Shown one piece after another: positions 9,708 through 17,778 of a stretch of DNA of 64,000 nucleotides. Within the stretch, counting starts at the first letter, position 1, and every line of letters starts with the position of its first letter. The notes below the pieces were generated by a model. The model saw only the letters and a list, made by a program, of their open reading frames with translations. It was not told the origin of the DNA and made no database searches. Source of the stretch: Pseudalkalibacillus decolorationis (GTDB lineage: Bacteria; Bacillota; Bacilli; Bacillales; Fictibacillaceae); NCBI RefSeq assembly GCF_024609785.1, contig NZ_JANHJQ010000002.1:124001-188000 (forward strand), read 5' to 3'. A program made the translations under genes and the position numbers.

Positions 9708-9714
9708 GATTAGG

Positions 9715-9960
9715 AGTGAACCTGTCATCGGTTTTCATCGATGTTAAGGGTCAGCTCCCTTGGCCTACTAGTTTTCACGTGCAATTGAAGTAGTACCCAG
9801 CTCCAATGCCCAGAAGCTAGAGATCGCTTCGATTCTTCTACAAACACTGTTACAGAGTGAACGCTTGCACCTACCAGGTACAAGTGTAAGCGCCATTAGG
9901 TCTAAGCAATCGTCTTCGCATCCGCTCGACGCTGGCTAAGTTTTCCTTGTCTTACTTGAA
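9715..9960. repeat. Degenerate hairpin repeat sequence (family C-like)
   Basis: Phrases such as CAGCTCCAATGCCCAGAAGC and GAACGCTTGCACC resemble the family C hairpin element (CAGCTTCAGCGCCC) but are decayed. Local inverted repeats (CATCGGTTTTCATCGATG; GCTTGCACCTACCAGGTACAAG) are present. No coding frame is seen. Confidence 0.35.
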
Positions 9961-9983
9961 TGACGTGCTTCCACTTTCCACAT

Positions 9984-11105
9984 TTACATTGAAGTAACCC
10001 CTAAAACGATAGGTATACTAACAGCTAATAGTATGATTACGAGAAGAATCATCCAAGCTAACGGTCGAGCCAGGTTAATCGTCCAACCAATTCCGAACCT
10101 CTTTTCCAAAAATAATGAAGGATCATTTATATTGTAGTAAAACTGGCCGAGCTTCCAATGCTGATCATCGTCACGATCAATCACTTTCCCGGTACCTTCC
10201 GCACTGACTTTTACGCGACTTCCCCCTTGCCCTGTTGAAAATGATAGTACGATCGAACCTAAAGTTACACCTATCCCAAAAATGATCGGGACAATTGTCA
10301 ATACCCGATGATTAATCGGATAAATAAATGAAAGTTGAACGAGCGAAAATAGTAGGGTTAATGCAGTTCCAGTAGCGATGATGAAGGCTGACCATCTTCT
10401 TCTGAAAATTACGTTTTGTTGTAATGATTGTTCTGGATTTTCCGCATTTACCTGCTGTTTAGCTCTTGCAATCATAGTATTTATAAATAGAAATAATAAG
10501 GTTAAATAAACTTGCATGATTGGCATGACAAGGACTGAGCGATATGATTTTTCCATCCAATTTGTGATTTCACCCTCAAAGTTGTACTGCATCGGTATTT
10601 TATCTGGTATTTGATCGTATAGACGAAAGGTTATGACCATTGTGGATATAGAGATTGCGAAAGACAAGATGAACCAAAGATTCGAGTGAGTGAGTTTCAA
10701 CTGACGGAATTGTGTATCGATAACGACTTGTGCGGATTTCTGTTTACCCCAGCTTTCCTTCGCTTTCAAGGTTTTCATTTTATTATGAAATTTTACGTAA
10801 ACTAGGAAGCTGCCACCTGTGTACAGGATGAGTATGAAGCCTAGCAAGAGACTTAATGTATTCTCATCATTGCCGACGAATGGAATACACGACAAAAAGA
10901 TGAATACTACCAAAAGGCTGATGCCCCCAATTATATAGGCGTATTGCTTACGCATAACTTTTAGTTCAAGACGGTTATAAATCTCTTCCGGAATTGTAAC
11001 CCCGAAGCTTTCCGTTCTTCTCGTCCAGTAAGGAATGAACATCAAGGCAATAAATACAGGAACCATTATCAACATAATCAGGAATAAACCCATAATGGAA
11101 TTCAT
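9984..11105 (-). CDS. DUF1648/DUF5808 membrane protein (373 aa)
   Basis: An integral membrane protein with about eight hydrophobic segments. The central DUF1648 signature is visible as DQIPDKIPMQYNFEGEITNW, and a C-terminal DUF5808-like block reads WKLGQFYYNINDPS...KRFGIGWTIN. Such proteins commonly sit beside GntR regulators, as here. The ATG overlaps the stop of the upstream regulator gene (ATGA), so the two are translationally coupled. Molecular function is not established; the pairing suggests a membrane stress or envelope role under control of its partner. Confidence 0.75.
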   Translation of the reverse strand: MNSIMGLFLIMLIMVPVFIALMFIPYWTRRTESFGVTIPEEIYNRLELKVMRKQYAYIIGGISLLVVFIFLSCIPFVGNDENTLSLLLGFILILYTGGSFLVYVKFHNKMKTLKAKESWGKQKSAQVVIDTQFRQLKLTHSNLWFILSFAISISTMVITFRLYDQIPDKIPMQYNFEGEITNWMEKSYRSVLVMPIMQVYLTLLFLFINTMIARAKQQVNAENPEQSLQQNVIFRRRWSAFIIATGTALTLLFSLVQLSFIYPINHRVLTIVPIIFGIGVTLGSIVLSFSTGQGGSRVKVSAEGTGKVIDRDDDQHWKLGQFYYNINDPSLFLEKRFGIGWTINLARPLAWMILLVIILLAVSIPIVLGVTSM

Positions 11106-11500
11106 TTCTCCTCTTCCTTTCTATCATAAAATTCTTTAAACAGCCGACTGCACATGTGTAAAAACTCCTCTTCATCAAGCCCTCTGCATACCGATTTAGC
11201 AATTAGTGGATGTAAGGAATCGTTCAATTGTTTTCTGTAAGCTTCATCAGCTTGCGGGATTCCTTCTGGATTAACGACAACACCCTTTTGGCGGTGTATC
11301 AAAATAAGCCCATCCTGCTTAAGTAGTTGGTACGCTTTGTTCACTGTATGAAGGTTGATGCCTATGTCTGAAGCTAATGACCTCACAGAAGGCAAACGAT
11401 CCCCAGGTTCAAGATCTTTCTTTGCAATTCCTGCGATAATTTGATGAACCAATTGAATGTAAATCGGTTCATTTGACTCCAGGTCCAGTTTTATAAACAC
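11102..11500 (-). CDS. GntR-family regulator, YtrA subfamily (132 aa)
   Basis: A short transcriptional repressor with an N-terminal winged helix (residues about 10-75; LPSVRSLASDIGINLHTVNK is the recognition region) and a brief helical tail for dimerisation, typical of YtrA types that govern membrane protein operons. The start is GTG with a modest GGTGAT site. It is the first gene of a two-gene operon with the DUF1648 protein. A palindrome 29 bases upstream is a likely operator for autoregulation. Confidence 0.85.
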   Translation of the reverse strand: MFIKLDLESNEPIYIQLVHQIIAGIAKKDLEPGDRLPSVRSLASDIGINLHTVNKAYQLLKQDGLILIHRQKGVVVNPEGIPQADEAYRKQLNDSLHPLIAKSVCRGLDEEEFLHMCSRLFKEFYDRKEEEK

Positions 11501-11528
11501 AATTCGATCACCATCTTCTATGTTTTAC

Positions 11529-11551
11529 TTGTTATATATATAGTATAACAA
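11529..11551 (-). promoter_or_regulatory. Candidate operator of the GntR/YtrA-type regulator
   Basis: A 23-bp palindrome with perfect 7-bp arms, TTGTTAT and ATAACAA, lies just upstream of the regulator gene and overlaps AT-rich sequence suited to a -10 region. Position and symmetry fit a dimeric repressor site. Binding is inferred. Confidence 0.5.
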
Positions 11552-11625
11552 TTAGAACAAAATGACAACAAAAAGTAGTTCTGCCGACAAAACGCGAATA
11601 TTATAGGCTAAGCAAATTTCAACCT

Positions 11626-11669
11626 AAAAAAAAGTCGAGTTCCTTTACCGCTAAGGATCTGACTTTTTT
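11626..11669. terminator. Bidirectional terminator
   Basis: AAAAAAGTC pairs with GACTTTTTT, and an inner CCTT/AAGG stem with loop TACCGCT completes the hairpin. On the minus strand it lies upstream of the GntR operon and downstream of nothing obvious. On the plus strand it faces the 3' end of the yoaT-like gene. Confidence 0.6.
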
Positions 11670-11708
11670 AAAAGAGGGTTCTTAACAGTTATAAAAATTG
11701 ACTAGTAT

Positions 11709-12532
11709 CTATCCTAGTGGAATTTTTCCCTTAACCTGCTTTAACGTCGCTACTATAAGAAAGCTAACAATCACTAATAAGAGCCATGAACTCACCTTTC
11801 CTAGATGAACGAGACTCCATGCATCGGTTTGGTTTGGATATTCCCAAGCTCCAAAGAACGTTGCGATATTTTCGGCTATCCATATAAAAAATCCGATGAG
11901 CACAAAAGAAAGTGCGAGTGGCATACGGTAACGAGTACCATCAACCTCGTATGTGACCCATGATTGCCAAAAGACGATAATTACAAGTCCAGATAACCAC
12001 CAACGAACGTCAATCCAATAATGGTGGGTGAAGAAATTCAAATAAATCGCAGCTGCAAGAGGTACAACTACCAAAAACGGTGGCCACTTAATCAGTTCAA
12101 CCTTCAACCTCCTCCACGCCTGGCAAAGATAACTCGCTACACTTGCGTACATGAATCCGCTATACAAAGGCACTCCAAAAATTTTGAAATATCCTTCCTC
12201 TGGATAAGACCAGGAGCCCATATGTACCTTGAAAAGTTCAAGAGCAAGTCCAATAAGATGGAACAATGTGATAACCTTTAGTTCATCCCGTGTTTCAAGC
12301 CCAGAACGGACCATCCACCACTGCATCAGAAGGCAGATAATAAGCAGCCAGTCATACCGTGGTAGGAAGGGAAGTGGCATGATTTGTGTAAAAGCCAAAA
12401 AGGCAAAAATAATGACAGGAAACAAACATGATAGAGCCTGCTCCCAACCAAAACAAACGAGTTGTCTAGTGCTCTCATGATTTGTGCCTTCAAAGGTTTT
12501 TTCTGAGAATCATTTTGAATGGTTATATTCAT
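11709..12532 (-). pseudogene. yoaT: DUF817 membrane protein, YoaT-like, with N-terminal frameshift
   Basis: Third gene of the conserved yoaS-yozG-yoaT operon. A DUF817 protein of seven or so membrane segments is encoded, but the natural start (ATG at 12532, overlapping the yozG stop as ATGA) is in a different frame from the body. The first frame reads MNITIQ...RALDNS; the body frame then supplies VCFGWEQALSCLFPVIIF, the expected family N-terminus. One missing base near 12455-12463 explains the break. The body alone could start at TTG 12425, giving 238 aa and losing the first conserved block. It may be a real lesion or a sequencing error. Function of the family is unknown. Confidence 0.65.
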
Positions 12533-12747
12533 AAGTTGTTTTCATCACTTCGGTATTCTAAAATATCTCCGGGTTGACATTCTAATGCTTTGCAAATTGC
12601 CTCTAAAGTGGAAAGCCTAATTGCTTTTGCTTTTCCGTTTTTCAATATAGAAAGGTTAGCCATTGTTATTCCAACCCTCTCCGAAAGTTCTGTTACGCTC
12701 ATTTTCCTTTTAGCCAACATCACATCAATATTGATTATAATCGCCAT
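12529..12747 (-). CDS. yozG: XRE-family regulator, YozG-like (72 aa)
   Basis: A minimal Cro/C1-type helix-turn-helix protein. The DNA-binding helices are at residues about 14-38 (VTELSERVGITMANLSILKNG) and the rest is the usual ALECQPGDILEY tail. ATG at 12747 is chosen since GAGGTG lies six bases upstream; a GTG at 12756 sits inside that site. It lies between yoaS and yoaT as in B. subtilis, and probably controls the operon. Confidence 0.85.
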   Translation of the reverse strand: MAIIINIDVMLAKRKMSVTELSERVGITMANLSILKNGKAKAIRLSTLEAICKALECQPGDILEYRSDENNL

Positions 12748-12757
12748 CTTATTCACC

Positions 12758-13240
12758 TCAGACCGTTAAATCGTTTTCTGATTTTATATCAATCGCTTCT
12801 TTTAATAGCTTTTGAAGAACAGCAGCAAAGACTGCGATCACCGTTGAAGCAAAAATAATGATCAATCCGAGTACTATGATACCTGGGGCGTCGTCTATCT
12901 CCGCTATGAGATAAAAGAGTGGCATGCCTACCACATACAAGATACTGATTGTGATTGCACAGTATTTTATATTCTTTAAAGCTCTTACAGATAATTCCGA
13001 GAAAGCTATGTTCTTGTCAATATAGATTAAAAGTCTTAAAGCCTGATACAGAGCAAAGTAAAAAGGTATCGCCGCTGCATACAAGACGATTAAAACGAGA
13101 TATTTCATATAAGCAATATCTGGATACAATTCTGCTGCATAATTCGCTATCTCAGGCACCAAAAAGATGCACAAAGCAAGAACTGGGATTCCAATAAGAA
13201 TAACAGCTATCTTCAAAAAGAGTGTTGATCCTCGTTTCAT
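12758..13240 (-). CDS. yoaS: DUF2975 membrane protein, YoaS-like (160 aa)
   Basis: Four hydrophobic segments (residues about 8-30, 45-70, 90-115 and 120-145) give the DUF2975 topology. The family is usually paired with YozG-type XRE regulators, as here. The start at ATG 13240 follows GAGGTG with a six-base gap; an in-frame GTG at 13249 is part of that site. It is the first gene of the operon. The role is unknown; a membrane sensor or effector partner of YozG is an inference from the conserved pairing. Confidence 0.8.
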   Translation of the reverse strand: MKRGSTLFLKIAVILIGIPVLALCIFLVPEIANYAAELYPDIAYMKYLVLIVLYAAAIPFYFALYQALRLLIYIDKNIAFSELSVRALKNIKYCAITISILYVVGMPLFYLIAEIDDAPGIIVLGLIIIFASTVIAVFAAVLQKLLKEAIDIKSENDLTV

Positions 13241-13287
13241 AAAAAGCACCTCACTTATTTATTGTCAATTTGAATTTAACACATTAT

Positions 13288-13337
13288 TTATCGTTTTACA
13301 ATAAATTGTTATCCTTTTTAATTATATTATTATCGTT
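13288..13337 (-). promoter_or_regulatory. Direct repeats upstream of yoaS (candidate YozG sites)
   Basis: TTATCGTT occurs at 13288-13295 and again at 13330-13337, 42 bp apart, about four helical turns, in very AT-rich promoter sequence. TTGTTATCC lies between them. This may be the regulator's operator; no direct proof. Confidence 0.3.
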
Positions 13338-13369
13338 ATATAAATATCCTTTTAATTTTAGACAAAGAT

Positions 13370-13399
13370 AAAAAGCATTCCTCATTACAAAGGAATGCT
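13370..13399 (-). terminator. Terminator of the MBL hydrolase gene
   Basis: AGCATTCCT at 13374-13382 pairs with AGGAATGCT at 13391-13399; on the minus strand TTTTTATC follows. It lies about 120 bp past the hydrolase stop codon. Confidence 0.65.
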
Positions 13400-13520
13400 C
13401 TATAACTTTAAAGTATTCAATTTATAACTTGTGTAAAAAACCTGACCCGTTAGCTACTAAAATACATAACCAAAAATATAACCAAAATCAAAATTTAGCT
13501 TTATTAATTAGATAATACCG

Positions 13521-14495
13521 TCAAACGGAGTAATGCCAGATTCCTGACTTCAACGCTTTTTCTATTTGCCCTTTTTCTTCTAAATAATCTAGATGACCAA
13601 TGATTTCGGACATAACCAATGAAAATTGGCTTTCATATTTTTCTTTATATACCGCTTTAGCCAATTCACTAGCAGTTGAAATATCAGATTCCAAGCCAAA
13701 ATAGCTTAATAATCGATCCGCTTTTCGTTCTATCCCATTCAATCGTTTCTTGACCAAATCCTTGTGGTTGTGGATGAGGTCTCCATGGCCTGGAAAAACG
13801 ACATCCACATCAAGGTCTAAACACTTTTTCAAGGAATCCTCATAATCTAATACAGTTAGTAACCGCTTTCCATTTGGATCAGGTTCAACTAGCGCGTTAC
13901 TTGAAATATGCTTAATCAAATGGTCGCCAGCAAAAAGCCATTTCCGATTTTTATTTAAAAGAACGATATGATCAGGAGAATGACCAGGAGTTTCAATTGG
14001 TTGCGATCCTGGTAAAACGTTGTCATCAACTCGTAAAATATCTGACTGAACCTTTTTCCTTTCATGTCCTTTGATAGCATCTTGTAACTTCTGTACCTGC
14101 AACTCCCCGTCTAATCCGCATCCCATCTCATAGTAAAGCTTTTTGAAAAAGTCAATTCTCATTAGAAAAAAGTTTCTATCCCTTTTCAAACGATGTATTG
14201 ATTTCTCAGGGGCATAAATTGGAATATCGTGTTCAGATTCAATCCGATCAATTAATCCAACATGGTCTTCATGATTATGTGTGATAATGATTCGAGATAA
14301 ATCAGCTAGTGAGAACCCATGATTTTTCAACGTATCTAAAAGATATCCCCAGCACTTATCTGAATTTACTCCTGCATCAACTAATGATAAAGAGCCTTCT
14401 TCCTCTATTAGATAAAAATTAAACGTATGTAAACTTGATTTTGTCGGTACCGAAATAGGATAAACCGTACATGCATTGTTCGTAATTGTTTCCAC
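13521..14495 (-). CDS. MBL-fold metallo-hydrolase, YqjP-like (324 aa)
   Basis: A metallo-beta-lactamase fold hydrolase. The zinc ligands are plain: THNHEDH near residues 70-76, a second histidine in ETPGHSPDH, aspartate in FAGDH, and FPGHGD. The C-terminal 80 residues form a helical winged domain as in glyoxalase II-like/YqjP proteins. There is no signal peptide, so it is cytosolic. It stands alone with its own terminator. The substrate cannot be determined; thioester or lactone hydrolysis is typical of the group. Confidence 0.8.
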   Translation of the reverse strand: METITNNACTVYPISVPTKSSLHTFNFYLIEEEGSLSLVDAGVNSDKCWGYLLDTLKNHGFSLADLSRIIITHNHEDHVGLIDRIESEHDIPIYAPEKSIHRLKRDRNFFLMRIDFFKKLYYEMGCGLDGELQVQKLQDAIKGHERKKVQSDILRVDDNVLPGSQPIETPGHSPDHIVLLNKNRKWLFAGDHLIKHISSNALVEPDPNGKRLLTVLDYEDSLKKCLDLDVDVVFPGHGDLIHNHKDLVKKRLNGIERKADRLLSYFGLESDISTASELAKAVYKEKYESQFSLVMSEIIGHLDYLEEKGQIEKALKSGIWHYSV

Positions 14496-14609
14496 TGAAA
14501 GTCACGTCCTTTATGCTTTGTAACCCAATAAACTTATCATACAATACCTAATTATTCATAACACAACAATAAATAACAAAGAAAATACAAGCCCATTACA
14601 CTCTTATTC

Positions 14610-15650
14610 TCAATTGGAAACGCCTGCTGAAGTAAAGGTTGCCATTTCTTTTAACATGATTGTTGCTGATTGTAGGATAGGGAAAGCAACTGCAGCTCCG
14701 CTTCCTTCCCCAAGTCGGAGTCCTAAATCGATCAGTGGAGATTTTCCCAATAGATTGATAGCCAATTCATGACCCGGCTCAACTGAGCGGTGTCCGATAA
14801 TCATGTACTCGGAAACTTGACCCGAAATCGCTTTTGCAATCAGTGCTGCTATTGTACAGATAAAACCATCTACTAGTATTGGGATCCGATGTTGAGCTGC
14901 TGCGAGCATCGCCCCTGCCATTCCTGCTACCTCTAATCCTCCGACCTTTGAGAGCAAATCAATCGGGTTATTGGCATTTGGTTTTCTTTCATACAATGCT
15001 TTTTCAATTACATGCTGTTTATGTAGGACTCTTTCCATCGGGATTCCTGTCCCTTGACCGACAATATGTCTGACGTCTTTTCCGCTGAGTGCAGCTAAAA
15101 TTGCGCTGCTTGTTGTTGTATTTCCAATACCCATCTCACCGAGAATAAGACATTTTACACCTTGCTTAATTATCCCTTCGCCTTGGGTATAACCTACTTC
15201 AAGTGCTTGTTCTGCCTCGCTATAACTCATCGCATCCTCATTACAAAAGTTACCTGTCCCGTAACGAATCTTTTTAATTACTAGTCCTGTATGATCGATA
15301 TTAGAAGCAACTCCTATATCCACAATGCTTAATTTAGCACCGATTTGCCTACTAAATGCGTTGATGGCTGCTCCTCCATTTAGGAAGTTTCTCACCATTT
15401 GACTAGTAACTTCCTGGGGAAATGCCGAAACTCCTTCAACCGTTATGCCGTGGTCAGCTGCAAATACGATTACGCCAGGCGGAGTAACGGTTGGAAACCT
15501 TTGTCCGGTTATTTCCGCAAGCTTGATCGCAAGTTCCTCCAACCTGCCGAGGCTTCCTGGTGGTTTTGTTAATGTATCAATATAACCACGTACAATCTCC
15601 CCTGTTCTCTTGTCTATTTCTGGTATGGATACTGATTGTGTAATTATCAT
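14610..15650 (-). CDS. cobT: Nicotinate-nucleotide:dimethylbenzimidazole phosphoribosyltransferase (346 aa)
   Basis: CobT transfers phosphoribose from nicotinate mononucleotide to dimethylbenzimidazole, making alpha-ribazole phosphate for the lower ligand of cobalamin. Family motifs are TKPPGSLGRLEE (residues about 28-39), VFAADHGI, FLNGGAAINAF, GEMGIGNTTTSSA and the C-terminal LGLRLGEGSGAA containing the catalytic glutamate. Length is standard. AAAGGGG precedes the ATG. It lies about 22 kb from the main B12 operon and no riboswitch is visible upstream, so regulation may differ. Confidence 0.93.
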   Translation of the reverse strand: MIITQSVSIPEIDKRTGEIVRGYIDTLTKPPGSLGRLEELAIKLAEITGQRFPTVTPPGVIVFAADHGITVEGVSAFPQEVTSQMVRNFLNGGAAINAFSRQIGAKLSIVDIGVASNIDHTGLVIKKIRYGTGNFCNEDAMSYSEAEQALEVGYTQGEGIIKQGVKCLILGEMGIGNTTTSSAILAALSGKDVRHIVGQGTGIPMERVLHKQHVIEKALYERKPNANNPIDLLSKVGGLEVAGMAGAMLAAAQHRIPILVDGFICTIAALIAKAISGQVSEYMIIGHRSVEPGHELAINLLGKSPLIDLGLRLGEGSGAAVAFPILQSATIMLKEMATFTSAGVSN

Positions 15651-15781
15651 AGTGATTCCCCTTTTTATAATGCTTGAAAAATACTAAAAGTACCTTACTA
15701 TTAATACTTCCATATTAACTTAATCAAACCCATTCGTAAAAATTGTAGTTTTATCTGCCTTTCCAGTTAAATTAGCCAACC

Positions 15782-17230
15782 TTAATCTGTATTAGTATAT
15801 GTTTTCCTTGATGGAGCAATCGGTCTAGGTGACCATTGTAAAGAAGTTATTTGGGCACCAGCTACTAATCGAATCGGTACAGGATGATTGATGTCAATAA
15901 GCCACATTTCGCTACCAAATCCCTGATTGTTGCAACCTGAGAGGTACGCCATTTTTCGACCATCAGGTGACCAAGTAACAGGAGTTGCAAAGCAATCTGA
16001 AATAGCCCATGTTCGGTCGTTTTCCCCACGCTTGCTTGCGGTCCTTATTAGTGAAAAATATCCTTTGTCTTCAAAAGCGGTGGCACTATATGCAATTTTT
16101 GAAGAATTAGGAGACCATTCAGGAAAATAGTTTTTTGCAAGAGGGCCTCCCTTTACTTCAAATACATCCCCTGTTGAAATTTCTACAGTATAAATGATAG
16201 AGATACTTACACCCGGTGTCGTATAGAGTACAAACGATCCATCAGGGGATAGACTAACATCGTGAAGTGGTCCGCCTGTGTTTTGGGTGATTTGTTGTTT
16301 ACTAGTTCCATTGGTTCGGATACGGAAAAGTTGACTCGTTCCAGATGTATCCGGTGCTTGAAATAGCAGTTCTACCCCACTCGGAAACCATTGGACATCT
16401 GTTGCTCCAGGCTGATTAATTCTCTGTGTCTGGTGGGTGATGATGTTGTACAGTACGATATCCCCATTTTTCGTATACGCCAGTTTTTGACTGTCCGGTG
16501 ACCAATGAAGACTTACCCCTAACCCTTCTTCGAATTGATCGATCCGCGCAACTGAACCCTTAGTTAAGTCGACAACATAGAGAATTCCGTTGTTCCCAAC
16601 AAAGGCGATCCTTCTGCTATCAGGTGACCAAACCGGAACAGAAAAACTGTCAGCCAAACCATTGGTAATTTGTGTATTCATACCATTGTGTGGGTTATAT
16701 AACCATATATCATAGTAACCACTACGATTAGATGTATAGGCAATAAAACCATTATCGCCTGGCGGAGCGTATGGAATTTGTAGTTTCATCCCTGGGAATA
16801 TATTAGTTGAAGGTAAACGATTTACCTCCCTGATTAGTTCAGGATTGCTTTGTCCACTCGTTAGAACGTTATACTTTTCTGCTATTTCATATAGTGTATC
16901 ACCTGGATAGACTACATAGTAAGGAACGCCTGGAGGTATATTTAGCAACTGACCAACCTGAATGACATACGGTGGTTGAAGCTGGTTCGCTTCGATAATA
17001 AGAGACTGTGGAACACCATAGAACTGTGATAATTTATAGACCGTGTCTCCAGGCTTTACACGAATAACATCAACTCCTGGTGGAATAGAAAGTTGTTGTC
17101 CTGAGTAAATGGTGTCAGGTGTTATCAAATTATTTGCTGCGATAAGAGAATCGATCGGTAACTCCCATCGTTTCGCGATTTTATATAGCGTGTCTCCAGG
17201 TCGAACGGTATAAAACAATTGCATGTGCAT
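15782..17230 (-). CDS. Triple-LysM protein with TolB-like beta-propeller (482 aa)
   Basis: Three LysM domains fill residues about 5-155 (each with a PGDTLYKIA or PGDTVYKLS start and an IPPG end). They are followed by a six-bladed TolB/WD40-like propeller, where SPDSRRIAF, SPDSQKLAY, SPDGSFVLY, SPNSSKIAY and SPDGRKMAY mark the blades. No signal peptide is present, which with LysM suggests deposition on the spore or cell wall from the mother cell, or release by lysis. The start is either ATG 17230 or 17224; AGGAGG is 4 or 10 bases away. Peptidoglycan or chitin-like glycan binding is inferred from LysM. Confidence 0.8.
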   Translation of the reverse strand: MHMQLFYTVRPGDTLYKIAKRWELPIDSLIAANNLITPDTIYSGQQLSIPPGVDVIRVKPGDTVYKLSQFYGVPQSLIIEANQLQPPYVIQVGQLLNIPPGVPYYVVYPGDTLYEIAEKYNVLTSGQSNPELIREVNRLPSTNIFPGMKLQIPYAPPGDNGFIAYTSNRSGYYDIWLYNPHNGMNTQITNGLADSFSVPVWSPDSRRIAFVGNNGILYVVDLTKGSVARIDQFEEGLGVSLHWSPDSQKLAYTKNGDIVLYNIITHQTQRINQPGATDVQWFPSGVELLFQAPDTSGTSQLFRIRTNGTSKQQITQNTGGPLHDVSLSPDGSFVLYTTPGVSISIIYTVEISTGDVFEVKGGPLAKNYFPEWSPNSSKIAYSATAFEDKGYFSLIRTASKRGENDRTWAISDCFATPVTWSPDGRKMAYLSGCNNQGFGSEMWLIDINHPVPIRLVAGAQITSLQWSPRPIAPSRKTYTNTD

Positions 17231-17330
17231 CCCACCTCCTGCCTATAGGCTATTCATCCATACAACAGGAGGTTCATTGATCTCTGTAAAATGGAATACG
17301 TATTTTTTATAGTTTCTTAACGTGCAAAAA

Positions 17331-17375
17331 AAAACCGATTATTTTCCTAAACTGTAGGAAAGTAATCGGTTTTGT
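17331..17375 (-). terminator. Terminator of the 58-aa gene
   Basis: AAAACCGATTA pairs with TAATCGGTTTT around an inner TTTCCT/AGGAAA stem, and T-tracts flank both sides. On the minus strand it follows the small gene ending at 17416. Confidence 0.75.
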
Positions 17376-17415
17376 AGTTAATTATGACTTATCTATTATA
17401 TATGTATGGTTGTTG

Positions 17416-17592
17416 TTATGAATTGTTGCTTTGTTCGATCGCACTATCCCAGTTAGGAAAATAGTACAATGCGTTTTTCATTAGCTCTGGGTTGGACTTC
17501 TTGACCTGCTTTTTCCGAGGCGGTTCACCAGCTTGTTGGGTTAGTTCAGAAATTTTCTGTACTACTTGTTCCACACTCATACTTGCTTCCAT
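17416..17592 (-). CDS. Small hypothetical protein (58 aa)
   Basis: A short open frame starting MEASMSVEQVV and ending DSAIEQSNNS. It has a first-rate ribosome-binding site (AAGGAGG, seven bases before the ATG) and its own strong terminator, so it is very likely expressed. The protein has an N-terminal amphipathic helix, a basic middle (PPRKKQVKK) and an aromatic patch ALYYFPNW. There is no membrane segment. I do not recognise the family; lying just upstream of the LysM protein, a spore-associated role is possible but unproven. Confidence 0.7.
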   Translation of the reverse strand: MEASMSVEQVVQKISELTQQAGEPPRKKQVKKSNPELMKNALYYFPNWDSAIEQSNNS

Positions 17593-17664
17593 TTTTTGTC
17601 CTCCTTCATACTAATTAGTACTATTCTTTCCGTTTTGTGGAAATTAATACCATCCTGGATGAAG

Positions 17665-17775
17665 GTTAATAGAAAAGCGGAAACGTCCTTTTTAGGCGCG
17701 ATAAAGTAATTTGGCCAGCGCCAAGCAGTACCAGGCTGTCGTCAGCGCATAAAGACTGTGGTGATCCGAGGCTTT
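17665..17775. repeat. Fragment of a GC-rich hairpin repeat
   Basis: AGAAAAGCGGAAACGTCC and GGCCAGCGCCAAGC look like the edge of the family C type of Bacillaceae repeat, in decayed form. It abuts the stop codon of the MocR regulator. Confidence 0.35.
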
Positions 17776-17778
17776 GTT

